Part shown: piece after piece, positions 42,751 through 51,833 of the stretch | Numbering within the stretch: the stretch's first letter is position 1 | How the letters are laid out: each line of letters opens with the position of its first letter | Source: Prauserella_A oleivorans | GTDB lineage: Bacteria; Actinomycetota; Actinomycetes; Mycobacteriales; Pseudonocardiaceae | NCBI RefSeq assembly: GCF_042685745.1 | Contig: NZ_JBHUNT010000001.1 | Span: forward strand, 4,836,001 to 4,900,000 | Direction of reading: 5' to 3' | DNA: 64,000 nt | Notes under the pieces: model-generated | Databases searched by the model: none | The model's input: only the letters and a program-made list of their open reading frames with translations | Told to the model about the DNA's origin: nothing | Position numbers and translations under genes: made by a program

Positions 42751-44205
42751 ATGGTGGATACTTCCCGCGCTCACGGCGCGGGGGTGGATCAAGCTCACGC
42801 GGCACCGAAGGCCACGCTGCTGATCGGCGTGCTGGTGGCCTCGGCGTTCGTGATGATCCTCAACGAGACGATCCTGAGCGTCGCCCTGCGTGATCTGACG
42901 GTGGACCTCAATGTCTCCGCCACCACCGCCCAGTGGCTGACCAGTGGCTTCCTGCTGACGATGGCCGTCGTCATTCCGACCACGGGGTTCCTGCTCGAAC
43001 GGTTCACGCCGCGACAGATCTTCCTGACCTCGCTGACCCTGTTCAGCGCGGGAACGCTGCTGAGCGGGCTCGCGCCCGGGTTCCCCGTGCTGCTCGCGGG
43101 CCGCATCGTGCAGGCCTGCGGTACGGCGGTGATGATCCCGCTGCTCATGACGTCCGTGATGCGGCTGGTGCCGCCGCAGCGCCGCGGCGCCACGATGGGC
43201 ACGATCTCGATCGTCATCGCCGTCGCTCCCGCACTCGGCCCGACCATCGGCGGCGCCGTGCTCTCGTCCCTGGGCTGGCGCTGGATGTTCTGGGTGGTGC
43301 TCCCGCTGTCGATCGCCGCGCTCGCCCTCGGCGCGCTCTGGCTACGCCTGGACAGCGAGACCCGGGCCGTCCCGCTCGATGTGCTGTCGGTGGTGCTGTC
43401 GGCGATCGGGTTCGGCGGCGTGCTGTTCGGCCTGTCCTCGATCGGTGAGTCCGCGGGCAGCGCGCACCTGGTCCCGCCGTGGCTGCCGATCGTGATCGGC
43501 GCGGCCGCGCTGGCGGTGTTCGCGTGGCGCCAGACGAGGCTCCAGCGCCGCGACCGGGCACTGCTGAACCTGCGCCCGTTCACCTACCGCGACTTCCTGG
43601 TGGCGCTCGTACTCACGGGCCTGCTGTTCATGTGCCTCATCGGGGTGGCCGCCATCCTGCTGCCGCTGTATCTGCAGACGGTGTTGGGTACGACGACGTT
43701 CGAGAGCGGCCTGGCCGTGTTGCCCGGTGGTCTGATGCTCGGCCTGCTGGGACGTCCGGTGGGCGCGCTGTTCGACCGGTTCGGCCCGCGTCCGCTGGTG
43801 ATCCCCGGCACGCTGGCCATGGCCGGGGCGCTGTGGCTGTTCACCACGCTCGGGCCGGATTCGTCGATGGCCACCGTGATCGTCTACCACATGGTGTTCA
43901 TGACGGGCCTCGGCCTCATGATGACGCCGCTGATGACCCAGGCGATGGGCACGCTGTCCGACCACCTCCACTCGCACGGCAGCGCGATCCTGGCCACGCT
44001 CCAGCAGGTGGCAGGCGCACTCGGCACGGCGGTGTTCGTCACCGTCGCGGCGGTCGGCAGCGCCGCGAACGCGGCCAGCCCCGATGCCGAGGGCCTGCGC
44101 GTCGCGTTCGTCACCGCGGGGGGCATCGGTGTGCTGGCGGTTATTTCGTCCCTGTTCGTCCGCCGCTCCGCGGGCACGGCCACCGCGGGCCACGGACACC
44201 ACTGA
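42751..44205 (+). CDS. MFS transporter, DHA2-type (14 TM)
   Basis: A 484-residue major-facilitator protein with about 14 hydrophobic segments. DHA2 marks: LNETILSVALRDL in TM1, QWLTSGFLLTMAVVIP in TM2, LLAGRIVQACGTAVMIPLLM in TM4, and GPTIGGAVLSSLGWRWMFW in TM5 (motif C). It probably exports a drug-like or toxic compound by proton antiport. The 231-base gap before it (42520-42750) shows no clear operator or RNA. A hairpin follows. Confidence 0.92.
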   Translation: MVDTSRAHGAGVDQAHAAPKATLLIGVLVASAFVMILNETILSVALRDLTVDLNVSATTAQWLTSGFLLTMAVVIPTTGFLLERFTPRQIFLTSLTLFSAGTLLSGLAPGFPVLLAGRIVQACGTAVMIPLLMTSVMRLVPPQRRGATMGTISIVIAVAPALGPTIGGAVLSSLGWRWMFWVVLPLSIAALALGALWLRLDSETRAVPLDVLSVVLSAIGFGGVLFGLSSIGESAGSAHLVPPWLPIVIGAAALAVFAWRQTRLQRRDRALLNLRPFTYRDFLVALVLTGLLFMCLIGVAAILLPLYLQTVLGTTTFESGLAVLPGGLMLGLLGRPVGALFDRFGPRPLVIPGTLAMAGALWLFTTLGPDSSMATVIVYHMVFMTGLGLMMTPLMTQAMGTLSDHLHSHGSAILATLQQVAGALGTAVFVTVAAVGSAANAASPDAEGLRVAFVTAGGIGVLAVISSLFVRRSAGTATAGHGHH

Positions 44206-44216
44206 CCGGACCTCCA

Positions 44217-44239
44217 GGCTCCCGCCGCGGGCGGGAGCC
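44217..44239. terminator. Hairpin terminator after MFS gene
   Basis: Perfect 10-bp inverted repeat (44217-44226 and 44230-44239) with a three-base loop, between convergent genes. Confidence 0.7.
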
Positions 44240-44248
44240 CGGTTGTCG

Positions 44249-45121
44249 TCAGCCGCGGTCCGGGGCGCTGGTCAGATATGTCGCGGACATGTCCTTGTCT
44301 CCGTGCTCGCGGGCGCCTTCGGCGAACCGGTTCCGGATCGTGCGGACCAGCGGCAGGTCGAGGCCGTGCTGCTCGGCCGCCTCGGCGATCAGGCGCGCGT
44401 CCTTCGCCGCGAGCGTGAGCTTCATCGCCGGGTCGAACGAGCGCTCGAGGATGGCGGCGGCCTTCAGCTGCAGGTACGGCAGGTCGAGCGGGCCGCCCGC
44501 GACCGCCTCCAGGAACTGCCGCGGGTCGACGTCGAGGCCCTCGGCCAGGGCGACGGTCTCCGCCGTCGCCTCCACCACGGACATCACCCACGCGTTGGCG
44601 ACCAGCTTGAGCCTGCTGCCCGCGCCGGCCTCGCCGACCCAGAGCGTCTTCTTGCCGATGGCGTCGAACACCGGCTGGATGCGGTCCCGCACCTGCTCGG
44701 GTCCCGAGGCCAGCACGACCAGCTGCGCGTTCTCCGCCGGCTGCTTGGTGCCGAGCACCGGCGCGTCGACGAAGGGCACGCCGTGCTCGTCAGCGAGCGC
44801 GCGGAGCCGCGCGGTGGCGTCGATGCCCACCGTGCTGGTCTGGATCCACACGGCGCCGTCGGTGGCGCGGCCGAGAGCGCCCTCCACGGTTCCGGCGACC
44901 GTGTCGGCGTCCGCGAGCATGGTGACGATCGCGTCGGCGCCGTCGATCGCGTCCGCCGGATCGTCGACGACGGTCACGCCGTCGCCGGACAGGGGCTCCG
45001 CCTTCTCCCGCGAGCGGTTCCACGCCCGCACCTGCAAGCCCGCCCTGGCGAGGTTGCGCGCCATCGGAAACCCCATGATCCCGCCCGCACCGAGGACGGC
45101 GACAGTGTCGATGTCGGCCAC
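44249..45121 (-). CDS. 3-Hydroxyisobutyrate-dehydrogenase-family oxidoreductase
   Basis: A 290-residue beta-hydroxyacid dehydrogenase: Rossmann motif VAVLGAGGIMGFPMARNLAR, substrate loop VDAPVLGTKQPAENAQL near 120, and the catalytic-Lys helix GAGSRLKLVANAW near 165. GTG 45121 is chosen because AAGGAAGGA lies directly upstream, which the longer frame (45148) would include. It lies 42 bases after the aldehyde dehydrogenase, so the pair may oxidise a hydroxy-acid or alcohol. Confidence 0.9.
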   Translation of the reverse strand: MADIDTVAVLGAGGIMGFPMARNLARAGLQVRAWNRSREKAEPLSGDGVTVVDDPADAIDGADAIVTMLADADTVAGTVEGALGRATDGAVWIQTSTVGIDATARLRALADEHGVPFVDAPVLGTKQPAENAQLVVLASGPEQVRDRIQPVFDAIGKKTLWVGEAGAGSRLKLVANAWVMSVVEATAETVALAEGLDVDPRQFLEAVAGGPLDLPYLQLKAAAILERSFDPAMKLTLAAKDARLIAEAAEQHGLDLPLVRTIRNRFAEGAREHGDKDMSATYLTSAPDRG

Positions 45122-45163
45122 AGGTCCTTCCTTCCGTCGTAGCGTCACCCAGCCCGGTCCACG

Positions 45164-46654
45164 CTAGATCGGGAACCGCCGCCTGTCGTGCTGAACACTC
45201 ACCCAGTGGTCGGTGGTGAACTCCTCGATCGCCCACTCACCGCCGAAGCGGCCGATGCCCGACGCCTTCTCCCCTCCGAACGCGGTGTTGGCGTCGTCGT
45301 TCACGGGCGAGTCGTTGACGTGGGTCATGCCCGCGTCCACCCGCCGCGCGAACCGCACGCCGCGGTCGACGTCGCGCGTGAACACCGCACTGGACAGGCC
45401 GTACTCGGTGTCGTTGGCGATGCGCAGTGCGTCGTCCTCGCCCTCGGCGCGGATCACCGTGATCACCGGCCCGAACACCTCCTCCCGGGCCGTGGCGACG
45501 TCGTTGCCGGCGAGCAGCACGTGCGGCGGCAGCAGCAGGCCGGAGGGGCCACCCGGGTCGCCGCCGAGCACCTGCTCGGCGCCCTCATCGCGAGCGCGGG
45601 CGAGCTTGTCCTGGATGCCCTCCAGCTGGCTCGAGTTGATCACCGGGCCGATGTCGGTCACCTCGTCGGAGGGGTCGCCCACTACCAGGGAGCGCACCCG
45701 CTCGACGAACCGCTCGACGAAGTCGTCGTGCACGGCGGCGTCGACGATCACCCGGTTGGCGATCATGCAGATCTGGCCGGCGTGGAAGAACGAGCCGAAC
45801 ACGGCGGCGTCGACGGCACGATCGAGGTCGGCGTCGTCGAGCACCACGAGTGGCCCGTTGCCACCCAGCTCGAGCGCCACCTTCTTGATCCCGGCCTTCG
45901 CGATGATCCCCTCACCGACCGGGGTCGATCCGGTGAAGGACACGACGCGCGCGGCAGGGTGCTGGACGATCGCGTCGCCGATCTCGCTGCCGGAGCCGAT
46001 CACGACGTTGAGCAGGCCCGGCGGCAGCCCGGCCTCCTCGAGGATCTTCGCGAGCAGCAGGCCGCCGGTCACCGGCGTGTCGCCCGCCGGTTTGAGCACG
46101 ACACCGTTGCCGACCGCGAGCGCGGGCGCCACCGACCGGTTCGACAGCTGCATCGGGAAGTTCCACGGGCTGATGACGGCCACCACGCCGACAGGCTGCC
46201 GGTAGACGCGGTTCTCCTTGCCCGGAACGTCCGAGGGCAGGATCCGCCCCTCGACGTGGTGCGGCATCGACGCCGCCTCCTGCAGTCCGGTCCGGACGAG
46301 GCCCCATTCGAGCTCCGCCTTCGCGCGCGTGCCACCGGACTCGTGGACGATCCAGTGCATGACCTCGTCCTTGCGGGCCTCGAGAATCGCGGCGGCCTCG
46401 CGCAGCACGCCGGCTCGCTCGGCCGGGGTGGCCGCCGCCCAGCCGCGCTGGGCCTCCTGTGCGGCCCGGTAGGCCTCGTCCAGGTCGTCGGCGCCGGCCA
46501 GCGGGATCTCGGTCAGCGTGTCGCCGCTCCACGGATCCAGGTCGGCCTTGGTCTTGCCGCCGCGGCCGGCTCGCCACCGGCCGGCGATCGGCATCACGTC
46601 GAAGCCCTCGTAACGCTCGGGCACACGGGTGCGGGAAGCCATCGTCTGCGTCAT
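45164..46654 (-). CDS. Aldehyde dehydrogenase
   Basis: A 496-residue NAD(P)-dependent aldehyde dehydrogenase: PWNFPMQL near 165 and FTGSTPVGEGI near 235 for cofactor binding, general-base Glu in VALELGGNGP near 258, and nucleophile Cys in FHAGQICMIANR near 295. The pattern is closest to benzaldehyde/vanillin-type enzymes. ATG 46654 taken; ATG 46642 also possible. The 229 bases upstream (46655-46883) show nothing else. Confidence 0.93.
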   Translation of the reverse strand: MTQTMASRTRVPERYEGFDVMPIAGRWRAGRGGKTKADLDPWSGDTLTEIPLAGADDLDEAYRAAQEAQRGWAAATPAERAGVLREAAAILEARKDEVMHWIVHESGGTRAKAELEWGLVRTGLQEAASMPHHVEGRILPSDVPGKENRVYRQPVGVVAVISPWNFPMQLSNRSVAPALAVGNGVVLKPAGDTPVTGGLLLAKILEEAGLPPGLLNVVIGSGSEIGDAIVQHPAARVVSFTGSTPVGEGIIAKAGIKKVALELGGNGPLVVLDDADLDRAVDAAVFGSFFHAGQICMIANRVIVDAAVHDDFVERFVERVRSLVVGDPSDEVTDIGPVINSSQLEGIQDKLARARDEGAEQVLGGDPGGPSGLLLPPHVLLAGNDVATAREEVFGPVITVIRAEGEDDALRIANDTEYGLSSAVFTRDVDRGVRFARRVDAGMTHVNDSPVNDDANTAFGGEKASGIGRFGGEWAIEEFTTDHWVSVQHDRRRFPI

Positions 46655-46883
46655 ACCGTCCGGCTACCCCGGCACGCAGGCGACAACTCACCGGCACGCC
46701 GTGCTCCCCGGGACGCGACGGGACACGTCCCTGGGATCCGGTGGTGTCAGGCCAGCTCGAAGCCGCGGTAGTGGGCGGTCGTCGAGCGGCAACCCCACGC
46801 CGCACCCGTGACGGCGTGGCCGGTCGCAGGACGGGGCGGTCGTCGCTTGGCCCGCCGTCCGGATCGGACGGTCGCCCGGAACC

Positions 46884-47477
46884 TCAGCCCGGACGCGGGA
46901 TCAGCATCCGGAGCAGCCGGGCCATGATGTCGCGCAGTTCCTCGGCGGGATGCGTGACCCAGTACTCGTGAGCGGCCAGGGTCGCGGCCAGCACCGCGTG
47001 CCCGGCGCCGATGGCCACCAGATCGTCCGGCCCGGTGCCGCGCCGCGTGGCCACGAACTCGGTCGCGATGCGCCGCCACTCCTGATGCCGCGCCGCCGCC
47101 TTCCCCTGCACGGCCGGCACGGTCAGGATCAGCTGCGCCCGGCGCAGCGCCCACGTCCGCTCCGCCGGGGAATGGTGCAGCGCCTCGGGCGCCACGCGGC
47201 ACAACACCGCGTCGTAGCGCTCGTCCGCCGGCGCGGCGGCCAGCAGCGCGCGAAACCGCGCGAGCTCGGCCGGCGACTCCACCCACAGCACGTCGGCCTT
47301 GGTGCCGAAGTACCGGAAGAACGTGCGCCTGCTGACCCCGGCGGCCGCGGCGATGTCGTCCACCGACACGTTCTCGAACCCCCGCGCCAGGAACAGGGTC
47401 TGCGCGACCTCGGCGAGCTCGTGCGCGCTGGTCAGCGCGGGACGGCCGCCACGGTCGCGGTCAACGGAGCTGGGCAC
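46884..47477 (-). CDS. TetR-family regulator, MftR-like
   Basis: A 197-residue TetR protein: N-terminal HTH with FENVSVDDIAAAAGVSRRTF and FRYFGTKADVLWVESP, a start shared by the mycofactocin regulators (MftR-type), and a helical ligand domain. Divergent from a mycofactocin-coupled SDR, with a 21-bp palindrome between (47523-47543), so local control of that gene is likely. The ligand is inferred to be an acyl-CoA, as for MftR. Confidence 0.88.
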   Translation of the reverse strand: MPSSVDRDRGGRPALTSAHELAEVAQTLFLARGFENVSVDDIAAAAGVSRRTFFRYFGTKADVLWVESPAELARFRALLAAAPADERYDAVLCRVAPEALHHSPAERTWALRRAQLILTVPAVQGKAAARHQEWRRIATEFVATRRGTGPDDLVAIGAGHAVLAATLAAHEYWVTHPAEELRDIMARLLRMLIPRPG

Positions 47478-47522
47478 CCGCCCATCGTGGCACGGTCGTC
47501 GCCGGCTTCCGCGTCCCTCGAC

Positions 47523-47543
47523 TTACGGCACTGTGTGCCATAA
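47523..47543. promoter_or_regulatory. Palindromic TetR operator candidate
   Basis: Arms TTACGGCAC (47523-47531) and GTGCCATAA (47535-47543) match at eight of nine positions around a three-base centre, in the divergent promoter between TetR and SDR genes. Confidence 0.7.
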
Positions 47544-47586
47544 CCTGAGCCAGATACCCGGAGTCAACGACGACACGGAGAACATC

Positions 47587-48414
47587 ATGGGCTCACTCGA
47601 CAGCAAGGTCGCCTTCATCACCGGAGCAGCACGAGGCCAGGGACGCAGCCACGCCGTGCGCCTCGCCCGCGAGGGCGCCGACATCATCGCGATCGACACC
47701 ACCGCCAAGGTCAACAGCGTTCCCTATCCGCTGGCGACCGCCGACGACCTCGCCGAGACCGTGCGCCAGGTCGAGGCCACCGGCAGGCGGATCGTCGCCC
47801 GCGACGCCGACGTCCGCGACTCGGCAGCCCTCGCCGAGGCCGTCAACGCCGGCGTCGAGCAGTTCGGCCGGCTCGACATCGTGCTCGCCAACGCCGGCAT
47901 CTCCAGCCCCGCCCCGACGCTCGAGATGAGCGACGAGACCTGGCAGGACATGATCGACATCAACCTCACCGGCGTGTGGAAGTCGCTCAAGGCCTCGGTC
48001 CCGCACATCATCGCGGGCGGCCGCGGCGGCTCCGTCGTCATCACCAGCTCGCTCGCCGCGATCTACGCCAACGAGAACACCGCCCACTACTCCGCCGCCA
48101 AGGCCGGGCTGGTCATGCTGATGAAGGTGATGGCCAAGGAACTCGCCCCGCACAACATCCGCGTCAACACCATCCACCCCACCACCGTCGCCACGGACAT
48201 GATCCTCAACGACGCCACCTACCAGCTGTTCCGGCCCGACCTCGACAACCCCACCCGCGCCGACTTCGAGGACGCCGCCCGCACCCTCAACCGCCTCCCC
48301 GTGGCCGCGCTCGAACCCGAGGACATCACCAACGCCGTCCTGCACCTCGTCACCGACACCGGCAAGTACGTCACCGGCACCACCCACGTCATCGACGCCG
48401 GCGGGGCGCTGTAG
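47587..48414 (+). CDS. Mycofactocin-coupled SDR oxidoreductase
   Basis: A 275-residue SDR with the family start FITGAARGQGRSHAVRLARE and the insertion after the cofactor acidic residue (IAIDTTAKVNSVPYPLATAD) that marks SDRs holding NAD non-exchangeably and re-oxidised by mycofactocin. Catalytic YSAAKAGLVML and a C-terminal VIDAGGAL. It likely oxidises an alcohol such as a carveol- or ethanol-type compound. ATG 47587 follows GGAGAACATC. The mycofactocin biosynthesis genes are not in the window. Confidence 0.9.
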   Translation: MGSLDSKVAFITGAARGQGRSHAVRLAREGADIIAIDTTAKVNSVPYPLATADDLAETVRQVEATGRRIVARDADVRDSAALAEAVNAGVEQFGRLDIVLANAGISSPAPTLEMSDETWQDMIDINLTGVWKSLKASVPHIIAGGRGGSVVITSSLAAIYANENTAHYSAAKAGLVMLMKVMAKELAPHNIRVNTIHPTTVATDMILNDATYQLFRPDLDNPTRADFEDAARTLNRLPVAALEPEDITNAVLHLVTDTGKYVTGTTHVIDAGGAL

Positions 48415-48474
48415 CGACGATCCGCGGCAGCGGCGTGGCCACAGTGGACTCTCACGTGCGTCGTCTGTGGACGG

Positions 48475-49191
48475 TCAGCGCTGGGTGGTGAAGCGCTCCG
48501 CCCAGCGTTGGACGGCGGCCGGCCCTGTTCCGTGGTCGTCGAGCCAGCCGTGGACGCCGCAGGGGTGGCTGTCCCAGACGTCGAGCACGGTGGTGATCGC
48601 TTCGGGCGGGGCACCGTACGCGCTGCCGGCCACGCCGTTGCCGTACCGGCTGTACACATGGCCGGTGCTGCGCAGACGCGCGACGATCGCGTCGAGGTAG
48701 CGCCGGGTGAGCATGTAGTCGGCGATGATGTCGGCCCGCGCGACCCCGGCGCACGCGAGCAGCAGCGCCACCACCACGCCGGTGCGGTCCTTGCCTGCCG
48801 CGCAATGGACGAGCAACGGCCCGTCCGCGACGGAAGCCAGCTTCACGATGCCGGCCAGCTTCGGCGCCGCCTGGTCGACGAACACCCGGTAGATCGCGGC
48901 GAGATCGTCGCGCGGCAACGTGGCCAGCCGCGCGTCGTCGACGAGTGGCACCGAGTGGACCGTGGTTCCGTCCACGCCCAGCGGGTGCGGGGCCGGAAGC
49001 TCACCGGGCGCACGCAGATCGACGACGGTGCGGCATGGCCACTCCGGCAATTCCTCCGGCGGCAGGTCGCCGGCCAGTGGAGCGGCACTGCGATACAGCA
49101 ACCCACTCCGCGTGCACCGGCCGTCCCCAGCGGGCAGCCCACCGAGGTCACGGACGTTCGGCAGCACATTGTGCACGGCAATCCCCGTCAT
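48475..49191 (-). CDS. Tyrosine-phosphatase-like phosphatase of the phn-type operon
   Basis: A 238-residue Y_phosphatase3/PtpB-like protein: VLPNVRDLGGLPAGDGR at the start and the phosphate loop LLVHCAAGKDRTGVVV (Cys nucleophile, Arg). ATG 49191 overlaps the permease stop (ATGA). As the last gene of a phosphonate-type uptake operon it probably releases phosphate from an imported organophosphate ester rather than from proteins; inference from context. Confidence 0.88.
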   Translation of the reverse strand: MTGIAVHNVLPNVRDLGGLPAGDGRCTRSGLLYRSAAPLAGDLPPEELPEWPCRTVVDLRAPGELPAPHPLGVDGTTVHSVPLVDDARLATLPRDDLAAIYRVFVDQAAPKLAGIVKLASVADGPLLVHCAAGKDRTGVVVALLLACAGVARADIIADYMLTRRYLDAIVARLRSTGHVYSRYGNGVAGSAYGAPPEAITTVLDVWDSHPCGVHGWLDDHGTGPAAVQRWAERFTTQR

Positions 49192-49997
49192 ACCAGCTTC
49201 TTCCTCACGTGGGCGCTGACCCGGTCGAGCACGACGACGACCACGAGCACCACCAGCACGATGGTCAGCACGCTGCCGTACTCGAACAAGCGCAACTTCT
49301 GATTGAGTTCCATTCCGATCCCGCCCGCACCGACCAGGCCGAGCAGCGAGGCCGCGCGCACGTTCGAGTCGAGCACGAGCAACGCGTAACTCGACAACGT
49401 CGGCAGGCTCTGCGGCAACAGCACCCAGCTGATGCGCTGCGCCTTGCTCGCCCCGGCGGCCTCGGCCGCCTGCCAGGCGCGCAGGTCCTCCGCCTCGAAG
49501 ATGTCCGCGAACAGCCGGGCCAGCCCCGCCGCCGAGCCGACCGCGATCGCCAACGTCCCGGCGAGCGGACCGAGGCCGACGGCCGAGACGAACAGCAGTG
49601 CCCACATCAGCTCGGGCACCGCACGGACGAGGTTCACACTCGTGCGCGCACTGTGGTGCAGCCACGCCTGCCCGAACACGGTGCGGGCGGCCAGTAGGCT
49701 CCACGGCACTGCGACGAGCACACCGAGCACGGTGCCGACGACCGCGATCGCGAGCGTCTGGCCCATGAGCTCGACGGCGGTGCCGAGTTCGGCGGGGTCC
49801 GGCGGAAACAGCCTGCCGAGGAAATCCACGACGTTCGGCACGCCGTCGACGAGCGCCGACAACGAGAGCTGACTGCCCTGCCACGACAGCGCGAACACGA
49901 TCACGACGGCCGCGACCCCGGTCGTGGTGCGCCACGTCGGGCGCCGGTAGCGGGCGAGCGCCTCGACCTCGGGCCGCTCCTGGGTTCGGGTCCCCAT
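49188..49997 (-). CDS. phnE: Phosphonate-type ABC transporter permease
   Basis: A 269-residue inner-membrane permease with about six hydrophobic segments. The family loop reads RAWQAAEAAGASKAQRISWV near 180 (EAA motif, ATPase contact), and the C-terminal YGSVLTIVLVVLVVVVVLDR is the last segment. ATG 49997 overlaps the ATPase gene stop (TGATG). Similar to PhnE, though the actual substrate could be phosphate, phosphite or another phosphonate. Confidence 0.9.
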   Translation of the reverse strand: MGTRTQERPEVEALARYRRPTWRTTTGVAAVVIVFALSWQGSQLSLSALVDGVPNVVDFLGRLFPPDPAELGTAVELMGQTLAIAVVGTVLGVLVAVPWSLLAARTVFGQAWLHHSARTSVNLVRAVPELMWALLFVSAVGLGPLAGTLAIAVGSAAGLARLFADIFEAEDLRAWQAAEAAGASKAQRISWVLLPQSLPTLSSYALLVLDSNVRAASLLGLVGAGGIGMELNQKLRLFEYGSVLTIVLVVLVVVVVLDRVSAHVRKKLV

Positions 49998-50785
49998 CAC
50001 GCGCCCACCTCGCTCGGTGCGACCTCCGAGTCGGCGTAGATCCGCGCCAGGTGGTCGTCGGTGACGTCGGCGGCAGGCAGGTCGAACAGCACGCGGCCCG
50101 CACGCATGCCGACGAGCCGGTCGGCCGTGCGCCGCGCGAGTGCCACATCGTGCAGGTTCAGCACGGCGGTGAGCGACTCCGCCCGCACCAGCTCGACGAT
50201 GTCGCCCACGACCCCGGCGGCGAGCACCGGGTCGAGGTTGGCGACCGGTTCGTCGGCGAGCAGCACATCCGGCTGCTGCGCCATCGCCCGCGCGATCGCC
50301 ACCCGCTGCCGCTGCCCACCCGAGAGCGCATCGACGCGCTTGCGCAACAGTTCGCCCAGGCCCAGTCGGGCGGCCGCCGCCACCGCGATCTCCCGATCGG
50401 CACGCCGCACCAGGTGCAGCAGGCTCGGCAGCAACGGTTGGTACACGAGCCGTCCGATGAGCACATTGGACAGTACGGTGGCGCGCTCGACGAGCTGGAA
50501 CTCCTGGAACACCAGGCCGATGCGCTCGGCGCGGGCGCGCCGGGCCCGCCCGCGCAGGCCGGCGTAGGGCTGCCCGTCGTGCCGCACCTCACCGCGCGTC
50601 GGTGGATGCAGCCCGGCCAGGCACCGCATCAGCGTCGACTTTCCGGCTCCACTGCGCCCGAGTACGGCCGCGATCTCGCCGGGCGCGACGCGCAAGCTGA
50701 CCTCGTGCAGCGCGGCTGTCCCGTCGGGATAGCTGAACGACAGACCGTCGGCCTCGAGCCTGGGCAGGGTCACGATGCCGGTCAC
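49997..50785 (-). CDS. phnC: Phosphonate-type ABC transporter ATP-binding protein
   Basis: A 262-residue ABC ATPase: Walker A LGRSGAGKSTLMR near 42, signature LSGGQRQRVAIARAM near 158, Walker B VLLADEPVANLDP near 180, and the switch His in LNLHDVALARR. The FQEFQLVERATVLSNVLIGR segment after the Q-loop matches PhnC-type ATPases. GTG 50785 overlaps the binding-protein stop (GTGA). Confidence 0.92.
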   Translation of the reverse strand: MTGIVTLPRLEADGLSFSYPDGTAALHEVSLRVAPGEIAAVLGRSGAGKSTLMRCLAGLHPPTRGEVRHDGQPYAGLRGRARRARAERIGLVFQEFQLVERATVLSNVLIGRLVYQPLLPSLLHLVRRADREIAVAAAARLGLGELLRKRVDALSGGQRQRVAIARAMAQQPDVLLADEPVANLDPVLAAGVVGDIVELVRAESLTAVLNLHDVALARRTADRLVGMRAGRVLFDLPAADVTDDHLARIYADSEVAPSEVGA

Positions 50786-51669
50786 TGTCGCGACAACTCC
50801 TCGAGGTCCACTCCCAGTTCCCGCGCCGCCTCACGGAACAACGTGAAGTCGGCATCGGTCGCCTTGGCGAACGACTTGGCATGGATGACCTCGAGTGCCT
50901 TGCCGTTGTCGCCGTTGACAAGCTCGTCGACCACGGCCCGCTCCACCTCGGGGTCGAGTCCCTTACGCGCAATGATGACGAGCGAGACCGGGATCGGTTC
51001 CGATTCGGTGATGATCTTCTGCTGGTCGCCGTCGATGACGCCCTTCTCGACCATCTCCTCGTAGCTGGTCCGCGCATCGGCGGCACAGTCGGCGCTGCCC
51101 TGCTTCACGGCCAGCTGCGCGGTGTCATGCCCACCCGCGTACGTGGCCTCGATGTCGGTCTCCGGATTGATCCCGGCCCGCTTGAGCAACAGCTTCGGGA
51201 TGTAGTTGCCGCTGGTGGAGCCGGGGTCGACGAAGGCGACCGTGCGGCCACGCAGATCGTCGATCGAATCGATGCCGCGGTCGGTACGGCACACCAGCAC
51301 CGACGAGTACGGCGCTCCCTTCGCCACGACGAGCGGTTTCACTCCGGCCACGGACTGTGCCAGCGGGGTCGGGAACGGGCTGAACGCGGCGATGTCGATG
51401 AGCTCGGACCGCATGGCCTCCACGATCGCGAGGTAGTCGCTCGTGAGCGTCGTCTCCACGGGCCGGCCCGCGGCCTTGCTGATCAGGTCGCGCAGCGGTG
51501 TGAACTGCTCCTGGAACTCCGGGTTCGCCTCGCCGGGCGGCAGCCCCATCTTGAGCGGACCCCCTGATCCGTCCTCTGAGGACGATGTACCACAGGCACC
51601 GAGTGCGAGCAGCGCCAGCACGGAGCACGTCGTGGCCGCGGCGCGGCGCCATCGGTGGGTGAACTTCAC
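50782..51669 (-). CDS. phnD: Phosphonate-type ABC transporter substrate-binding lipoprotein
   Basis: A 295-residue PhnD-family binding protein. Signal peptide with lipobox LLALGAC (Cys about residue 25), then VETTLTSDYLAIVEAMRSE near 70 and VAFVDPGSTSGNYIPKLLL near 140, typical of the phosphate/phosphonate-binding group. GTG 51669 follows AAAGG; the frame extends to 51699. First gene of the phnDCE-phosphatase operon, divergent from the GntR regulator. Confidence 0.9.
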   Translation of the reverse strand: MKFTHRWRRAAATTCSVLALLALGACGTSSSEDGSGGPLKMGLPPGEANPEFQEQFTPLRDLISKAAGRPVETTLTSDYLAIVEAMRSELIDIAAFSPFPTPLAQSVAGVKPLVVAKGAPYSSVLVCRTDRGIDSIDDLRGRTVAFVDPGSTSGNYIPKLLLKRAGINPETDIEATYAGGHDTAQLAVKQGSADCAADARTSYEEMVEKGVIDGDQQKIITESEPIPVSLVIIARKGLDPEVERAVVDELVNGDNGKALEVIHAKSFAKATDADFTLFREAARELGVDLEELSRQ

Positions 51670-51712
51670 GGTGGGGACCTTTCGTCGACGCGATGGCAAC
51701 GGAGTTCAGAGT

Positions 51713-51722
51713 CATCTAGATG
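51713..51722. promoter_or_regulatory. GntR operator candidate
   Basis: Perfect 10-bp palindrome CATCTAGATG. A second TCTAGA core occurs at 51820-51825, just before the GntR start. Both lie in the 164-base divergent promoter of the phnD-like and GntR genes. Confidence 0.5.
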
Positions 51723-51833
51723 TATGCACCACAGGCCGCCGGGAATGGACGGGCAGGTGAACGTTCGGCGACCGGACTCCGCCGCGGGCCGGACGACGCT
51801 TGTCGTGGCCCCGTCGTCCTCTAGATTTCCGGT

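Noticed and set aside
43479..45167. 562-codon + strand open frame across two genes
   Set aside because: Overlaps MFS and dehydrogenase genes; composition is typical of GC-rich antisense frames.
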